Positions 23,937 to 32,968 are shown, numbered from the stretch's first letter. The stretch: DNA of 64,000 nt from Ilyomonas sp965199845 (GCA_965199845.1 CBDATZ010000058.1:1-64000); one strand, 5' to 3'. Translations and numbers: made by a program. The notes: generated by a model not told the origin, from the sequence alone.

Positions 23937-26390
23937 TTACTCCGTTCGCAAGCTCTTCACCGGGTTCGCCGTTGCTGCTTTGATGGTTTGAACGCTAAGC
24001 GTAAGCAATGCCATCAGCAACATAAATATACCGGCTGATACAAACAACCATAAGCTCATCTCAGTACGATAAGCATAATTCTGCAGCCATTTATACATAG
24101 CCCACCAGGCTAATGGCGCAGCTATTAAAAAAGCAAAACAAACCAGTTTTACAAAATCAGTTGACAGAACAGATACAATGCTCGTAACCGATGCGCCCAA
24201 TATTTTGCGGATACCAATTTCTTTTGTACGCGTATTGATGGTGTACATAACCAGGCCTAATAAACCAAGACAACTAATGAAAATAGCAAGCCCTGTTGCC
24301 CACGATAACAAGCTGGCTGTCTGCTGCTCGCTTTGATACATAGATGCGATGGTTTCATCATAAAACTTATAATTGAAATCTGCATCGGGATACATTTGTT
24401 TATAAAGTTTTTGAATTTTAGCAATGCCGTTTTTCCACCCAATTGCACCTCCTGAACCCGCTTTAAAACGTATATGAAAATTAGCGCCATTTGCACCTGC
24501 AAATATGAGTGGCAAAATTGGCTGACGCATAGACTGATCGTGAAAGTCCTGCATCACACCCACTATCGGCATCAATTTATTATTAAAAGTCAGTTGCTTT
24601 CCAATCGCATCCTGCGGCTTTTTGAAGCCAAGCAGTTTCGCGTAATTTTCATTAATCAGGAATTCTTTCATCGTATCGCTGGGCGCAACATTGTTACCAG
24701 CCAGCAGCTTTATTTTATACACATCTAAATAAGATGGATTGCCCCAACGGAATTGTATTTGTGCACCAATGTCTTTTTTCGGCGCATAAAAAGCATTGGT
24801 AAAAGCAACGCCTTCATCGGCAGGAGACAGAAAACCACTGCTGGCAACTTCCACTTCAGGAATGGCGTTGATTGCGTTTAAAAGTTGTCCTGTATGAGAA
24901 GCTACAGTATCATGCGGAATCTCGAAAGTAATGATGCCATTTTTATTAAAACCCAAATCTGCGTTAAGCGAATAATTGATTTGTTCGCTTACCAGCAGAG
25001 TCGCAATAACAAAGAATTGCGCAATTACAAACTGTGATACCGTTAATGCCTTTCTAACCCACGCATGTCTTGTTTCGTTACTGCCTTTATAGAATTGATT
25101 TTTTAGCACGAATACGGGCTTGTAGCCGGACAATATCAGGGCAGGATATAAACCGGAAAGAAAACTGATCAGAAGTGTAAGCAGGAACAGGAATAAGAAA
25201 ACAAATGGCTGTTGCAATAAATTAAAATGCAATCCCGGTGGAATGAAATCTGAAAATACCGCGAATAAAAACGGGGTGATACAAACAGAGAGAAACGTAG
25301 CAATTAACGTAACAAAAAAGGTCTCGCCAAGAAATTGTAAAATGAGTTGCCTGCGCGAACTTCCCATCGTTTTGCGAATGCCGATTTCTTTTGCGCGGTG
25401 CGTTGTATTTGCCGTGGTGAGATTGATAAAATTGATGCAGCCTAACAACAATAGAAACGCTGACACCGCGAGTAGTCCATACAAGGTTGGTTTATGTGCA
25501 AGTCTTAACCCAATACCTGCATATTGCTCGTTAAAATGAACATCTGATAAAGGTTGCAGATGATAGCTCATTGTATTCGCTGCATCTTTATTCGCATTTG
25601 GATTGTATTTATAAAGCAATGCCGTTACCCCTTTTTCTATTTGCTTTACATTCCCACCCAAAGGCAGTTTTATATAAAGTTGCGAGTATGCCATCCAATC
25701 GTTCCACACGTTCATCATAAAATCTTCCTGCAGGTGCGTTTTGGTAATGGTGGTGTAAGAAATAAATTCTGTTCCGGTAAAAGAAGTCTGTTCATCCAGG
25801 TCTTTAACAACACCGGTTACTGTCGCAGTAATGTCATCATTGTAAGTAACCTGTTTGCCAATAATATCATTGATAGAAAGCGATGAAAAGTATTGACGGG
25901 CGCGGCTTTCAGATAATACAACCGTGAACGGACTTTGTAAAGAAGAAGTGGCAGAACCAGCTATCCAACGATAAGGTAGAAGTTGAAAATAGGATGGATT
26001 CGTAAAGACAATATCTGGCTGATTTTTAAATACAACAGGTTTGCTTTCTTTTTCTTTTGCAATACTTACTTTGGCAGTTCCGTCGCCTTGGAATTGCATG
26101 ATCGGAACGGTTAATTGTATGCCGGTGATTTCTTTCTGAATGGCATTCGCTAATGGCGCATGAACACCGGAACTATGCCCATCTATACCGTTGAATTTTG
26201 CATCAAGTACTACCCGATAAATTCTATCGGTATCAGGCTCAAATTTATCATAGCTAAACTCGTAATAAACAATCAAAAAGATAACCAATGCAGCGCTAAT
26301 GCCAATGGATAAACCAAGTACATTAATTAACGAAAACGCTTTGTTGCGCCAGAAGTTTCTAAATGCAGTAATGATGTAATTTCTGAACAT
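23937..26390 (-). CDS. FtsX/MacB-type ABC transporter permease
   Basis: This 817-residue double-unit permease of the MacB/FtsX family is common in Bacteroidota, often as tandem paralogues near two-component systems. Each half has an N-terminal helix, a periplasmic MacB-core domain and FtsX-type helices. The opening NYIITAFRNFWRNKAFSLINVLGLSIG is diagnostic. Repeats of the coupling motif appear as RAKEIGIRKTMGSSRRQLILQF and RTKEIGIRKILGASVTSIV. It ends TAANPVKSLRTE, the family C-terminus. No ATPase gene is adjacent, so the partner must be elsewhere. Probable roles are efflux or lipoprotein/peptide export. It is intact. Confidence 0.92.
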   Translation of the reverse strand: MFRNYIITAFRNFWRNKAFSLINVLGLSIGISAALVIFLIVYYEFSYDKFEPDTDRIYRVVLDAKFNGIDGHSSGVHAPLANAIQKEITGIQLTVPIMQFQGDGTAKVSIAKEKESKPVVFKNQPDIVFTNPSYFQLLPYRWIAGSATSSLQSPFTVVLSESRARQYFSSLSINDIIGKQVTYNDDITATVTGVVKDLDEQTSFTGTEFISYTTITKTHLQEDFMMNVWNDWMAYSQLYIKLPLGGNVKQIEKGVTALLYKYNPNANKDAANTMSYHLQPLSDVHFNEQYAGIGLRLAHKPTLYGLLAVSAFLLLLGCINFINLTTANTTHRAKEIGIRKTMGSSRRQLILQFLGETFFVTLIATFLSVCITPFLFAVFSDFIPPGLHFNLLQQPFVFLFLFLLTLLISFLSGLYPALILSGYKPVFVLKNQFYKGSNETRHAWVRKALTVSQFVIAQFFVIATLLVSEQINYSLNADLGFNKNGIITFEIPHDTVASHTGQLLNAINAIPEVEVASSGFLSPADEGVAFTNAFYAPKKDIGAQIQFRWGNPSYLDVYKIKLLAGNNVAPSDTMKEFLINENYAKLLGFKKPQDAIGKQLTFNNKLMPIVGVMQDFHDQSMRQPILPLIFAGANGANFHIRFKAGSGGAIGWKNGIAKIQKLYKQMYPDADFNYKFYDETIASMYQSEQQTASLLSWATGLAIFISCLGLLGLVMYTINTRTKEIGIRKILGASVTSIVSVLSTDFVKLVCFAFLIAAPLAWWAMYKWLQNYAYRTEMSLWLFVSAGIFMLLMALLTLSVQTIKAATANPVKSLRTE

Positions 26391-26741
26391 GGATGATAGT
26401 TTATGGAGTGATTTGTAAATGTTCTAACTGAATCTTATTCTTACAAAAGCACACGTAACCTTAATGTTTTCCCAACGCTTATGCCATTGCTGAAATCCAT
26501 TGCCAGCTTATCTTTTAGCGCAGCGCATAAAAAAAGGCGTTCGATAACGAACACTTTTTGTACGCTTATAAATATGATAAGTAAAGAAGATCAGTTCAAA
26601 ATCATTTTTTGCCGTATTAATTTGTCATGGCTTTGCAAATGTGAGAAGAGCAATGTTTTAATAACGTCTGTTTTCAGTTCCACTAACTTTTATCTGCGTA
26701 TATATTTTATATTGCTTTCTTTCCTGTTAAATTACTTTGCT
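26391..26741. other. intergenic region, no gene seen
   Basis: About 350 AT-rich bases lie between two minus-strand genes and contain the permease promoter region. The open frame across it on the plus strand has no protein-like features. No repeat or terminator stands out. Confidence 0.4.
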
Positions 26742-27818
26742 CTACTTTTCATAACGCTTTTGCAAATAGTGTTGCAGGATGGTAATGCCTTCTTCTGTAT
26801 GGCTGGTTGCTGAATTTGTAAATACAATATAAGCTCTGTTTGTTTCTTTACTTACCTGCACTTGTGTAATAAAGGCGCCTGCATTGCCTTCATTAAAAGC
26901 AATATGATGCTTGGAATTATCATCCGTTTTATTAAACCAGCCAAATGAAAATACAGGCAATCCAAACAGTAGTTTGTTAGCTGTTTTTTTTGATAAAATT
27001 GTTGACGTGCCTGCTACGGCTTTTAAGTAAAGCTGGATGAATTTAATATAGTCATCAAGGCTTACATTGATATTACCTGCACTCAACAGCCAGTTCAGTT
27101 TATAATTGTCGGAAGGAGGAAGCGGTTTTAATGCTGTATCATGTCCCCAGGGTTGTAAAGTATCAGACAAATTAGGATAATCGAAGCCGAAATCAATACC
27201 GTATGTTTTTCCAAAATCTGTGACTAACTTTTTATAAAATTTACCGGATGCTTTCTCAAGCATCAATCCTGCTAAAATATAGTCTGCATTAGAAGCTGTT
27301 AATCCGTTTTGTTCTTCCATTGGTTTTTGCGAAAGAAAATACTTAGCCAAGAGGAATCGTTGCTTTGCGTTATCACCCGCAATTTGCTTTTTTGTAGGTT
27401 GTTTAAACGTGTATGTGTAAGCCGGAAGTTTACCTCTGAATGTCAGCAAATCCTGCAATGTGATGTTTCTATATGCTTTATTGCTTTTTGGTTTTAATTC
27501 TGGAAACAAGTCAAAAAATCTTGTATTCCATTTCATCTGTCCCCGTTCAACTAAGATGGCAGCGATGAAAGATGTAATCGCTTTGGTGTTAGAGCCAATA
27601 TGAAACCTGTCAGTGGTCTTTGCCATATAGTTTGTATTCATTCTTTGCACACCTGATACGTGTGCTTCAAATACGGTATCAGGTCCAACAACGGCGAAGG
27701 CAAGTTCGGGAATGTTGTATTGTAGCCTTATGCTATCAGCAAACGAAGAAGCCGTTTGACCTTTCGCAATAATGCTAAATAATAAGATAAAAAAGACGAA
27801 CACTTTACTTGCTTTCAT
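26742..27818 (-). CDS. serine hydrolase of the beta-lactamase/class C-like family with degenerate motifs
   Basis: This 358-residue exported protein (signal MKASKVFVFFILLFSIIAKG) has the penicillin-binding-protein/beta-lactamase fold. The SxxK nucleophile motif is present in HIGSNTKAITSFI. The second motif, normally Y-x-N, reads TASNADYILAG, with the usual Tyr replaced. The third (H/K-x-G) reads NEGNAG. The family contains esterases, D-aminopeptidases and inactive paralogues. The missing Tyr and altered third motif suggest changed or lost catalysis (inference). The neighbours are a permease and a retropepsin-like protease, and no operon partner suggests a substrate. Confidence 0.8.
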   Translation of the reverse strand: MKASKVFVFFILLFSIIAKGQTASSFADSIRLQYNIPELAFAVVGPDTVFEAHVSGVQRMNTNYMAKTTDRFHIGSNTKAITSFIAAILVERGQMKWNTRFFDLFPELKPKSNKAYRNITLQDLLTFRGKLPAYTYTFKQPTKKQIAGDNAKQRFLLAKYFLSQKPMEEQNGLTASNADYILAGLMLEKASGKFYKKLVTDFGKTYGIDFGFDYPNLSDTLQPWGHDTALKPLPPSDNYKLNWLLSAGNINVSLDDYIKFIQLYLKAVAGTSTILSKKTANKLLFGLPVFSFGWFNKTDDNSKHHIAFNEGNAGAFITQVQVSKETNRAYIVFTNSATSHTEEGITILQHYLQKRYEK

Positions 27819-28022
27819 AGTTTTTTATTTGCACACAGGAGGCGTTCCTGATTTTTATTTTTTACCTTTTTTACTCAATAAGCCCGTTACACGATTCCTT
27901 TCTTGATGAAATATCTTTGTTGGTGAAAACAGTATCAGGATTGTTTATCCGTAATATATCAAAGAAATTATCGTAAGGCTGAAGCCTGTTTGTTTGGGAG
28001 CCATATTATTCAATTGATTTTA

Positions 28023-29366
28023 TTAAGACTTATGCAAATGGATATTTCGCGCTTTGTTTTTGATTCTTCTTTTTCTAAATAAGGCAATTACAACCATTGT
28101 GAGTATGAGCAATAAAGCGGAACCACTCCACATTATATAGTTTACTCTTTGGTATAAATAATCATCATTGATAAGACTGTTGGGTGATAAATAAACCACG
28201 TCATTTTGATAGTCTATGACAGCGTTGAATCTTTTTAAAATATCGTTGCCAATGATGTTGAAAGACGGACCTTCTTTTGCCGAAGCTTCTTCCCTGCCAA
28301 TACGTACATCTTTCAACTCATAACTACCTATCAATAAAGACGGAAGCAATACATTGTCAACAGCGATTTTGTTTGAACCGCCGCCTTGCAATTTATCAGA
28401 ACCCACTTTTTTCATCCCGTTATATAACCCGTTTTCGGAAGCAAAATCATTATTGATAAACATGGTTTCTGATGAGCCGGTATCAAAATCAAACAGACAT
28501 TCTACTTTCTCCTTTCCATCATTCAACAAAAGCCTGATATGAGAAAGTCCGGCTTTAAATTGTAAATCATACTTAGTATATTCTTTTGCTTTTATGGGAA
28601 GAGAATCATGTAATATTAGAAGCTTTTTATCATAATCAATTTCTATTATCTTACCGTCAAACACGTTATAACCAATTACCACATCTGCATTCGGCTTGCC
28701 TGTATGTTTTACACTAAGCGGAACATTATTCCAGGTAAGATCTGCCATCTTTATAGTGTTAGACTTACTGAATTCATCCTGCGATGAGCCACCGATACCA
28801 AAGCCTTGTATGGTGCCATCAATTTTTACCTTTGTGTGTTTGTTATAAGCATCATCAGAAAGCACCACGCCGTTGGCGCCGGTATCAAAAATCATATTGA
28901 GCTCATCAGAACCATTCACGCTTCCTTTTATTTGTATCGTATTGTTCCAACCGATTGAAAAGGGAATGGTATCGGGTTGTGTATTGCAGTTTGTGCAGAT
29001 TCTGGTGTAGGTAAGTTTGGGCAGCGAAACAGATGATATCTGCGTGTAGGCAGAATCTTTGTTGTTCAGCAAAATAATAAAGGTAAATGTTTCGCCGGGC
29101 GTTACTGTAAAGGAAATGGAATCGAGATTGGTATAAAATGTAACATGCTTACTGCCTTTAAATCGTTCAGTGTAGTAAACGTCGGGTTTTACTTCAGGTG
29201 ATATGTTCCAGTTTCCTTTTTTAAAATCATCACCGTCTCTTATATCAACCATATTCGATGTGGCTTTTACAACGGGCAATGGCTGTTGCGCAAGAATCGT
29301 TTTTACCGTTAACAGAAAAAAAACTACCAGTAAACCCATTTTCATACAGGGCAATTTGTTTTTCAT
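28023..29366 (-). CDS. membrane-anchored retropepsin-like aspartic protease
   Basis: The 447-residue protein carries two aspartyl-protease half-domains in one chain. The first has the catalytic D-T-G in MIFDTGANGVVLSDDAY and the second in LFDFDTGSSETMFINND. Each is followed by a hydrophobic-hydrophobic-Gly element (VVIGYNVFDG, FNIIGNDIL). It starts with a signal peptide (MGLLVVFFLLTVKTILAQ) and ends with a TM helix (SGSALLLILTMVVIALF) and a basic tail. The protease part should therefore face the periplasm. This fits the Asp_protease_2-like families of Bacteroidota. Targets are unknown. The divergent AraC-type gene starts 132 bp away and could regulate it. Confidence 0.85.
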   Translation of the reverse strand: MKNKLPCMKMGLLVVFFLLTVKTILAQQPLPVVKATSNMVDIRDGDDFKKGNWNISPEVKPDVYYTERFKGSKHVTFYTNLDSISFTVTPGETFTFIILLNNKDSAYTQISSVSLPKLTYTRICTNCNTQPDTIPFSIGWNNTIQIKGSVNGSDELNMIFDTGANGVVLSDDAYNKHTKVKIDGTIQGFGIGGSSQDEFSKSNTIKMADLTWNNVPLSVKHTGKPNADVVIGYNVFDGKIIEIDYDKKLLILHDSLPIKAKEYTKYDLQFKAGLSHIRLLLNDGKEKVECLFDFDTGSSETMFINNDFASENGLYNGMKKVGSDKLQGGGSNKIAVDNVLLPSLLIGSYELKDVRIGREEASAKEGPSFNIIGNDILKRFNAVIDYQNDVVYLSPNSLINDDYLYQRVNYIMWSGSALLLILTMVVIALFRKRRIKNKARNIHLHKS

Positions 29367-29498
29367 TTACTTCAATGTTTTATAAAAGTTATATTCCAAA
29401 ACTATCAAAGTAAATCAAGGTAAAATAGAACAGGATTAGCATTTGATTTATAGGTGCAATTTTTAAAGAAATAACTCTGGTTATAGAATTTGTAAACA

Positions 29499-30290
29499 AT
29501 GGAAGTTTTAAGAAAAGGTACTTACATCGGTCACGTTCACACAACTATGCAATGGGACGGAATCATTGCAGGCACTACTGTTTACAATGATAAAAGTTTA
29601 AATGGAAACATGCATAGCCATGAGAATCCTCACATCAGTTTTATATTGAAGGGCGGAAGTATTGATAAAAGAGAAAGGTACGAAAAGGAGCAGCGCGCCG
29701 GAACCATTGCATTTTATCATGCAGGTGAAGCTCATCAAACCATTCAGAAAATGTTTCCGGCGCAGCATGTAAATCTTGAGCTGGATACGGAGTTTTTAAA
29801 GCGATATAATTTGTATGAAAATGACATCTTGAACTGCATAAAAAAGACGCCTGATGCCAAATTCTTATTGATTAAAATCTATCATGAATTTTTACTAAAC
29901 GATAAGTATTCCAAAACTTCTATTGACCTTATGCTTTTGGAATTACTGAATGCCGGTTGTTATAAAGAAAAACACTTTCCAACATGGGCAATACAACTGG
30001 AAGAACTGCTTAGGGCGAATTGGAATGAAACCATTGAGTTGCGTTGTCTTTCACAGATGTTAGGTGTTCATCCGGTTACCATTTCTAAAAACTTCAACCG
30101 GTATTTTGGCTGCTGCTTTGGCCATTATATGCGAAAGCTGAAAATTGAGCAAGCCATATTGCTGATTAAAAACAACAAACAATCGTTAACCGAAATTACT
30201 TATAGCTGCGGGTTTGCCGATCAGTCTCACTTTATCAGAACATTTAAAGCTTTTACAGGTATGCTTCCGTTGCAATTTAGAAAACTCTGA
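29499..30290 (+). CDS. AraC-family transcriptional regulator
   Basis: This 263-residue regulator has an N-terminal cupin-like sensing domain (HSHENPHISFILKGG, GTIAFYHAGEAHQT) that should bind a small molecule. The C-terminal AraC DNA-binding domain has two HTH units (IELRCLSQMLGVHPVTISKNFNRYFG and LTEITYSCGFADQSHFIRTFKAFTG). It lies divergent to the retropepsin-like gene. The ligand is unknown. It is intact and of usual length. Confidence 0.9.
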   Translation: MEVLRKGTYIGHVHTTMQWDGIIAGTTVYNDKSLNGNMHSHENPHISFILKGGSIDKRERYEKEQRAGTIAFYHAGEAHQTIQKMFPAQHVNLELDTEFLKRYNLYENDILNCIKKTPDAKFLLIKIYHEFLLNDKYSKTSIDLMLLELLNAGCYKEKHFPTWAIQLEELLRANWNETIELRCLSQMLGVHPVTISKNFNRYFGCCFGHYMRKLKIEQAILLIKNNKQSLTEITYSCGFADQSHFIRTFKAFTGMLPLQFRKL

Positions 30291-30386
30291 AGGAGTTAAG
30301 TAATTGGCTCTAGAATTACAATTTTTTTATTCGCTTATAAAGTGAAGAGATAATTATAGTGTTCCTATATCAGAAAATATAGATAG

Positions 30387-30668
30387 TTATCGTTTACTAA
30401 TTTTATTTAGCGATATCTGCTTTTGGCTATTGCTTTTAAAAATAAGAGTATCCGGATCCCGCAGTTTTGCATGTTTGGTTACTCTGCCATGCACTCGTTC
30501 GCGCCACATCGCAAAAGAAGATGGCTTCATTTTACGGCGCATCAATTCAATTACTTCAGCTTCACTAAGACCAAACTGCACTGCAATGGCTTCAAAAGGT
30601 GTTCTGTCTTCCCATGCCATCTCAATCACCCGGTCTGTATCTGTTACAGATAATTCTTTCTTTTTCAT
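30387..30668 (-). CDS. TIGR03643/DUF2805 family small protein
   Basis: This 93-residue protein matches the TIGR03643 (DUF2805) family: DTDRVIEMAWEDRTPFEAIA, the HTH-like QFGLSEAEVIELMRRKMKP and SSFAMWRERVHGR. The predicted helix-turn-helix suggests nucleic-acid binding, but the function is unknown. It stands alone between the AraC gene and the cassette-like patch. Confidence 0.88.
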   Translation of the reverse strand: MKKKELSVTDTDRVIEMAWEDRTPFEAIAVQFGLSEAEVIELMRRKMKPSSFAMWRERVHGRVTKHAKLRDPDTLIFKSNSQKQISLNKISKR

Positions 30669-30890
30669 ATTTGTGGATCTCTTGCTATGATGAACCTGTT
30701 ATGCAACTATTATACATCTTTTGCACAAAAAAAGTTAAGGTATCAATATACAATCATTATTAAGTAGTATCTAATATTTGCATTGATGTTATCTCGTAAT
30801 TAGGACGGGTGTAAAACAGAAATTCGGACATTTTCGATTGTTCAAATCTGGTTATTGAAATATTATTTTTTCATTCCTCAATGATGATTT

Positions 30891-30924
30891 GGTTTTTTAC
30901 AAAGTTTATGTTGTGTGCTGTTTT
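30891..30924 (+). repeat. gene-end repeat element, copy 1 (after DinB)
   Basis: This ~34-bp sequence (TTTGGTTTTTTACAAAGTTT followed by ATGTTGTGTGCTGT) lies 2-6 bp beyond the DinB stop codon. It recurs at 34493-34525 with ~4 substitutions and one indel, there also ~6 bp beyond a stop codon on the same (minus) strand. Its last 17 bp are found inverted at 31488-31504. Confidence 0.6.
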
Positions 30925-30925
30925 A

Positions 30926-31369
30926 TCAGTCAATTAATCTTCGATGATAATTTATTTGTCCTAAATGATAAGTCAAATGAGTAGCCAGATGAACTAACAT
31001 ATATTCGGTAGATGTTTTTTTATCAAATACCAAAATAGGATATTCGCTTGTCAAATTACTTTCATCTAAATTGTCAAGACATGTCGTAATCACCAAAATC
31101 GTTTCATCAATCTTAGAGAGTAATTCTTTTTGAAGAACATTTTTTAATGAAAACTCTAAGTCTCTATTTCTTATATAGCCAGTTTTGCCAATTCCCTTTC
31201 CAATGTGAGCATTCAGGTTACCAATTAAATGCAAGCAAAGATTTCCAGCTGAATTAGAAATATTCTTTTCAATTTTTCAAATATTATCTTCTTTCTTGTA
31301 TAATTCGATCTCACTTCGTAGCCTGAGTAAATCTCTCGTGAATAATAATTTTAAAGTTTCAATTAACAT
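30926..31369 (-). pseudogene. DinB-family protein with an in-frame TGA
   Basis: DinB/DUF1572-like four-helix metalloproteins have His ligands, seen here as CLHLIGNLNAHIG and HLATHLTYHLGQINYHRRL. Reading starts at the ATG 31367-31369 (MLIETLKLLFTRDLLRLRSE). It meets TGA at 31277-31279 (codon 31) in YKKEDNI-stop-KIEKNIS, a position where family members have Trp (TGG). After the stop the frame continues unbroken to the natural end at 30926, so a single G-to-A change inactivates it. The 3' portion alone could start at an internal Met. The gene is flanked by a 17-bp inverted repeat. Confidence 0.75.
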
Positions 31370-31487
31370 TTGCTTACCTTTTATATTATACTTTTATTAC
31401 AATAACCGCCCGTTCATAAATTAATATTTTGCCCTTTTGTAATTAGGCAACCTGCATGTTAGTTATAAACGAAGATTTTGGGTTATT

Positions 31488-31504
31488 AAAAACAGCACAC
31501 AACA
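31488..31504 (-). repeat. inverted partner of the gene-end repeat
   Basis: AAAACAGCACACAACAT here is the exact reverse complement of 30908-30924, so the DinB gene is bracketed by a 17-bp perfect inverted repeat. It lies 25 bp downstream of the stop codon of the VOC gene. Confidence 0.65.
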
Positions 31505-31528
31505 TTAGGCGTTCATTGTTTTTGTCAG

Positions 31529-31969
31529 TTACTTTTGCTCGTTATGTTTTGCGGTAAAGTCCACCATCCATTGAACACCAAATTTGTCTGCAAGCATTCC
31601 AAAGTAAGAACCACCAGTACCATCAGTAATTGGCATCTCAACTTTGCCGCCCTCTGAAAGTCCGTTAAATAATTTGTCGGCTTCTTCTCTGCTTTCTGCA
31701 CTTATAAAAATAGTATTCCTATTGTCGTTTTCCGTTACTTGTCCCATACTTTCTATGGTGTCACTACCTAGTAACACAGTGCTTTTATCGATAGGCAAGG
31801 CAATGTGCATGATTCTATTTGCATCATTTTCATGTATTGGATATTCATCGCTTGATATGTCTTTGTAACGACTAATCTTTGCGAACTCTCCGCCGAATAC
31901 TGACTTGTAAAAAGTAAAGGCTTCTTCGGCGTTTCCGTTGAAGTGAATGTAAGGATTGATAAGTGCCAT
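31529..31969 (-). CDS. VOC (glyoxalase/PhnB-like) family protein
   Basis: This 146-residue vicinal-oxygen-chelate protein is of the PhnB/3-demethylubiquinone-like subgroup. It opens with NPYIHFNGNAEEAFTFYKSVFGGEF. IMHIALPID and the LLGSDT strand follow, and it ends in GSYFGMLADKFGVQWMVDF. The usual metal-ligand positions are partly kept (His in PYIHF, His in IMHIA). The enzymatic role is unknown. It stands upstream of DinB and downstream of the SRPBCC and ArsR genes on the same strand, a pairing often seen in small ArsR-SRPBCC-VOC clusters. Confidence 0.88.
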   Translation of the reverse strand: MALINPYIHFNGNAEEAFTFYKSVFGGEFAKISRYKDISSDEYPIHENDANRIMHIALPIDKSTVLLGSDTIESMGQVTENDNRNTIFISAESREEADKLFNGLSEGGKVEMPITDGTGGSYFGMLADKFGVQWMVDFTAKHNEQK

Positions 31970-32023
31970 AATTTTTATTTTTTGATTGTTAACTTGTTTA
32001 CTTTCTTATTTGTTTTGACAGAC

Positions 32024-32043
32024 ATCCCGATAGCTATCGGGAT
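32024..32043. repeat. 20-bp perfect palindrome
   Basis: ATCCCGATAGCTATCGGGAT is a perfect palindrome overlapping the final base of the SRPBCC stop codon. The same core is frequently seen in Bacteroidota intergenic regions (established impression, not checked here). It is a candidate transcript-end hairpin, though on the minus strand it lacks a clear T-run. Confidence 0.7.
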
Positions 32044-32540
32044 CATTTTTGCGATAGCGTTGCCAATACTTTTTCCAGGTTTTTCATTGACATCGTGAAC
32101 CCTTGTTTAAAGCCATCAATGATCCTCTCTAAGCGGTCAAGCGATTCATTGTAAATAGCAATACTCACTTTTGTTATACCATTTTGTTCGCTAAACGTAT
32201 AATCCCAATCAGAACCTGGCAATTCAGGATTCTCATCTTTGTCTGCAAAAGTATTATACAGTTTGAAATTGGTTTTTGGAGTAATGGAATTATATTCCTG
32301 AATCCCCCAGCGCTCTTGTCCTTCAGGGCTTACCATAGCATAAAATCTCCGCCCGCCAACTTTAAAATCCATATACTTAGTTTTCGATACCATCGGTGCA
32401 GGTGCCGTCCATTGGTCCAGAATTTCGGGTTTGGTAAAAGCATCCCATACCAGCGAAAGTTCGGCATCAAATTCCCTGGTTATGAATACCATTTTTGTTG
32501 GTTTATCAACGGTAAAGTCAAATAGCAAATCGTTTTTCAT
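32043..32540 (-). CDS. SRPBCC/AHSA1-like domain protein
   Basis: This 165-residue single-domain START-like (SRPBCC, AHSA1) protein has FITREFDAELSLVWDAFTKPEILDQWTAP at the start, the core VGGRRFYAMVSPEGQERWG and the C-terminal helix DRLERIIDGFKQGFTMSMKNLEKVL. Such proteins bind hydrophobic ligands in a helix-grip pocket. Those next to ArsR genes are usually part of small, ArsR-controlled units of unknown physiological role. It is downstream of the ArsR gene by 44 bp and upstream of VOC. Confidence 0.88.
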   Translation of the reverse strand: MKNDLLFDFTVDKPTKMVFITREFDAELSLVWDAFTKPEILDQWTAPAPMVSKTKYMDFKVGGRRFYAMVSPEGQERWGIQEYNSITPKTNFKLYNTFADKDENPELPGSDWDYTFSEQNGITKVSIAIYNESLDRLERIIDGFKQGFTMSMKNLEKVLATLSQK

Positions 32541-32584
32541 TTTTTATTGATTTAATAATTAATTATTTTTTATCGATATCAATT

Positions 32585-32908
32585 CTACTTCTTGGTCTGT
32601 TTTTTAATTGTTGATAATACTTTATCAAGTTGATTAAACTGAGTTTCCCACATTTGCCTGAATTGGGCTAACCATTTGTCCAGTTCCTGCATTTTTTTTG
32701 GATTAAAGTGATAATATATTTCTCTGCCCGACTGCTCAGGTTTTATCAGTTCGCATTCCTGCAATACTTTAATATGTTTTGATACGGCTTGCCGGCTCAT
32801 ATCAAATTTCTCCGCCATTGCATTTGGCGTTAATGCCTGGATAGCAATGAAAGTTAAAATAGCCCTGCGTGTTGGGTCTGCTATGGCTTGGAATATGTCT
32901 TGTTTCAT
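32585..32908 (-). CDS. ArsR-family transcriptional repressor
   Basis: This ~107-residue winged-helix regulator starts at ATG 32908 (MKQDIFQAIADPTRRAIL). An upstream in-frame ATG at 32956 is rejected because its extension crosses the operator-like repeats. The HTH is AMAEKFDMSRQAVSKHIKVLQECELI and the wing EQSGREIYYHFNP. No metal-binding Cys cluster is seen. It heads a run of SRPBCC and VOC genes. Two near-identical palindromes upstream (32927-32968) are probable operator sites. Confidence 0.9.
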   Translation of the reverse strand: MKQDIFQAIADPTRRAILTFIAIQALTPNAMAEKFDMSRQAVSKHIKVLQECELIKPEQSGREIYYHFNPKKMQELDKWLAQFRQMWETQFNQLDKVLSTIKKQTKK

Positions 32909-32926
32909 TTTCAATATTATAATTAC

Positions 32927-32968
32927 GCAACTTTCAGGTTGCAAATATATATGCAACTTTTGGGTTGC
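32927..32968. promoter_or_regulatory. tandem palindromes, candidate ArsR operators
   Basis: GCAACTTTCAGGTTGC (32927-32942) and GCAACTTTTGGGTTGC (32953-32968) share the form GCAAC-N6-GTTGC. They lie 26 bp apart centre to centre, directly upstream of the ArsR start. Two dimer sites of this kind fit autorepression. This is inferred from position and symmetry. Confidence 0.6.

Noticed and set aside
30889..31504. Integron attC site around DinB
   Set aside because: The inverted repeat is real but lacks the GTTRRRY and RYYYAAC cores and no integron integrase is in view, so it is reported only as cassette-like.
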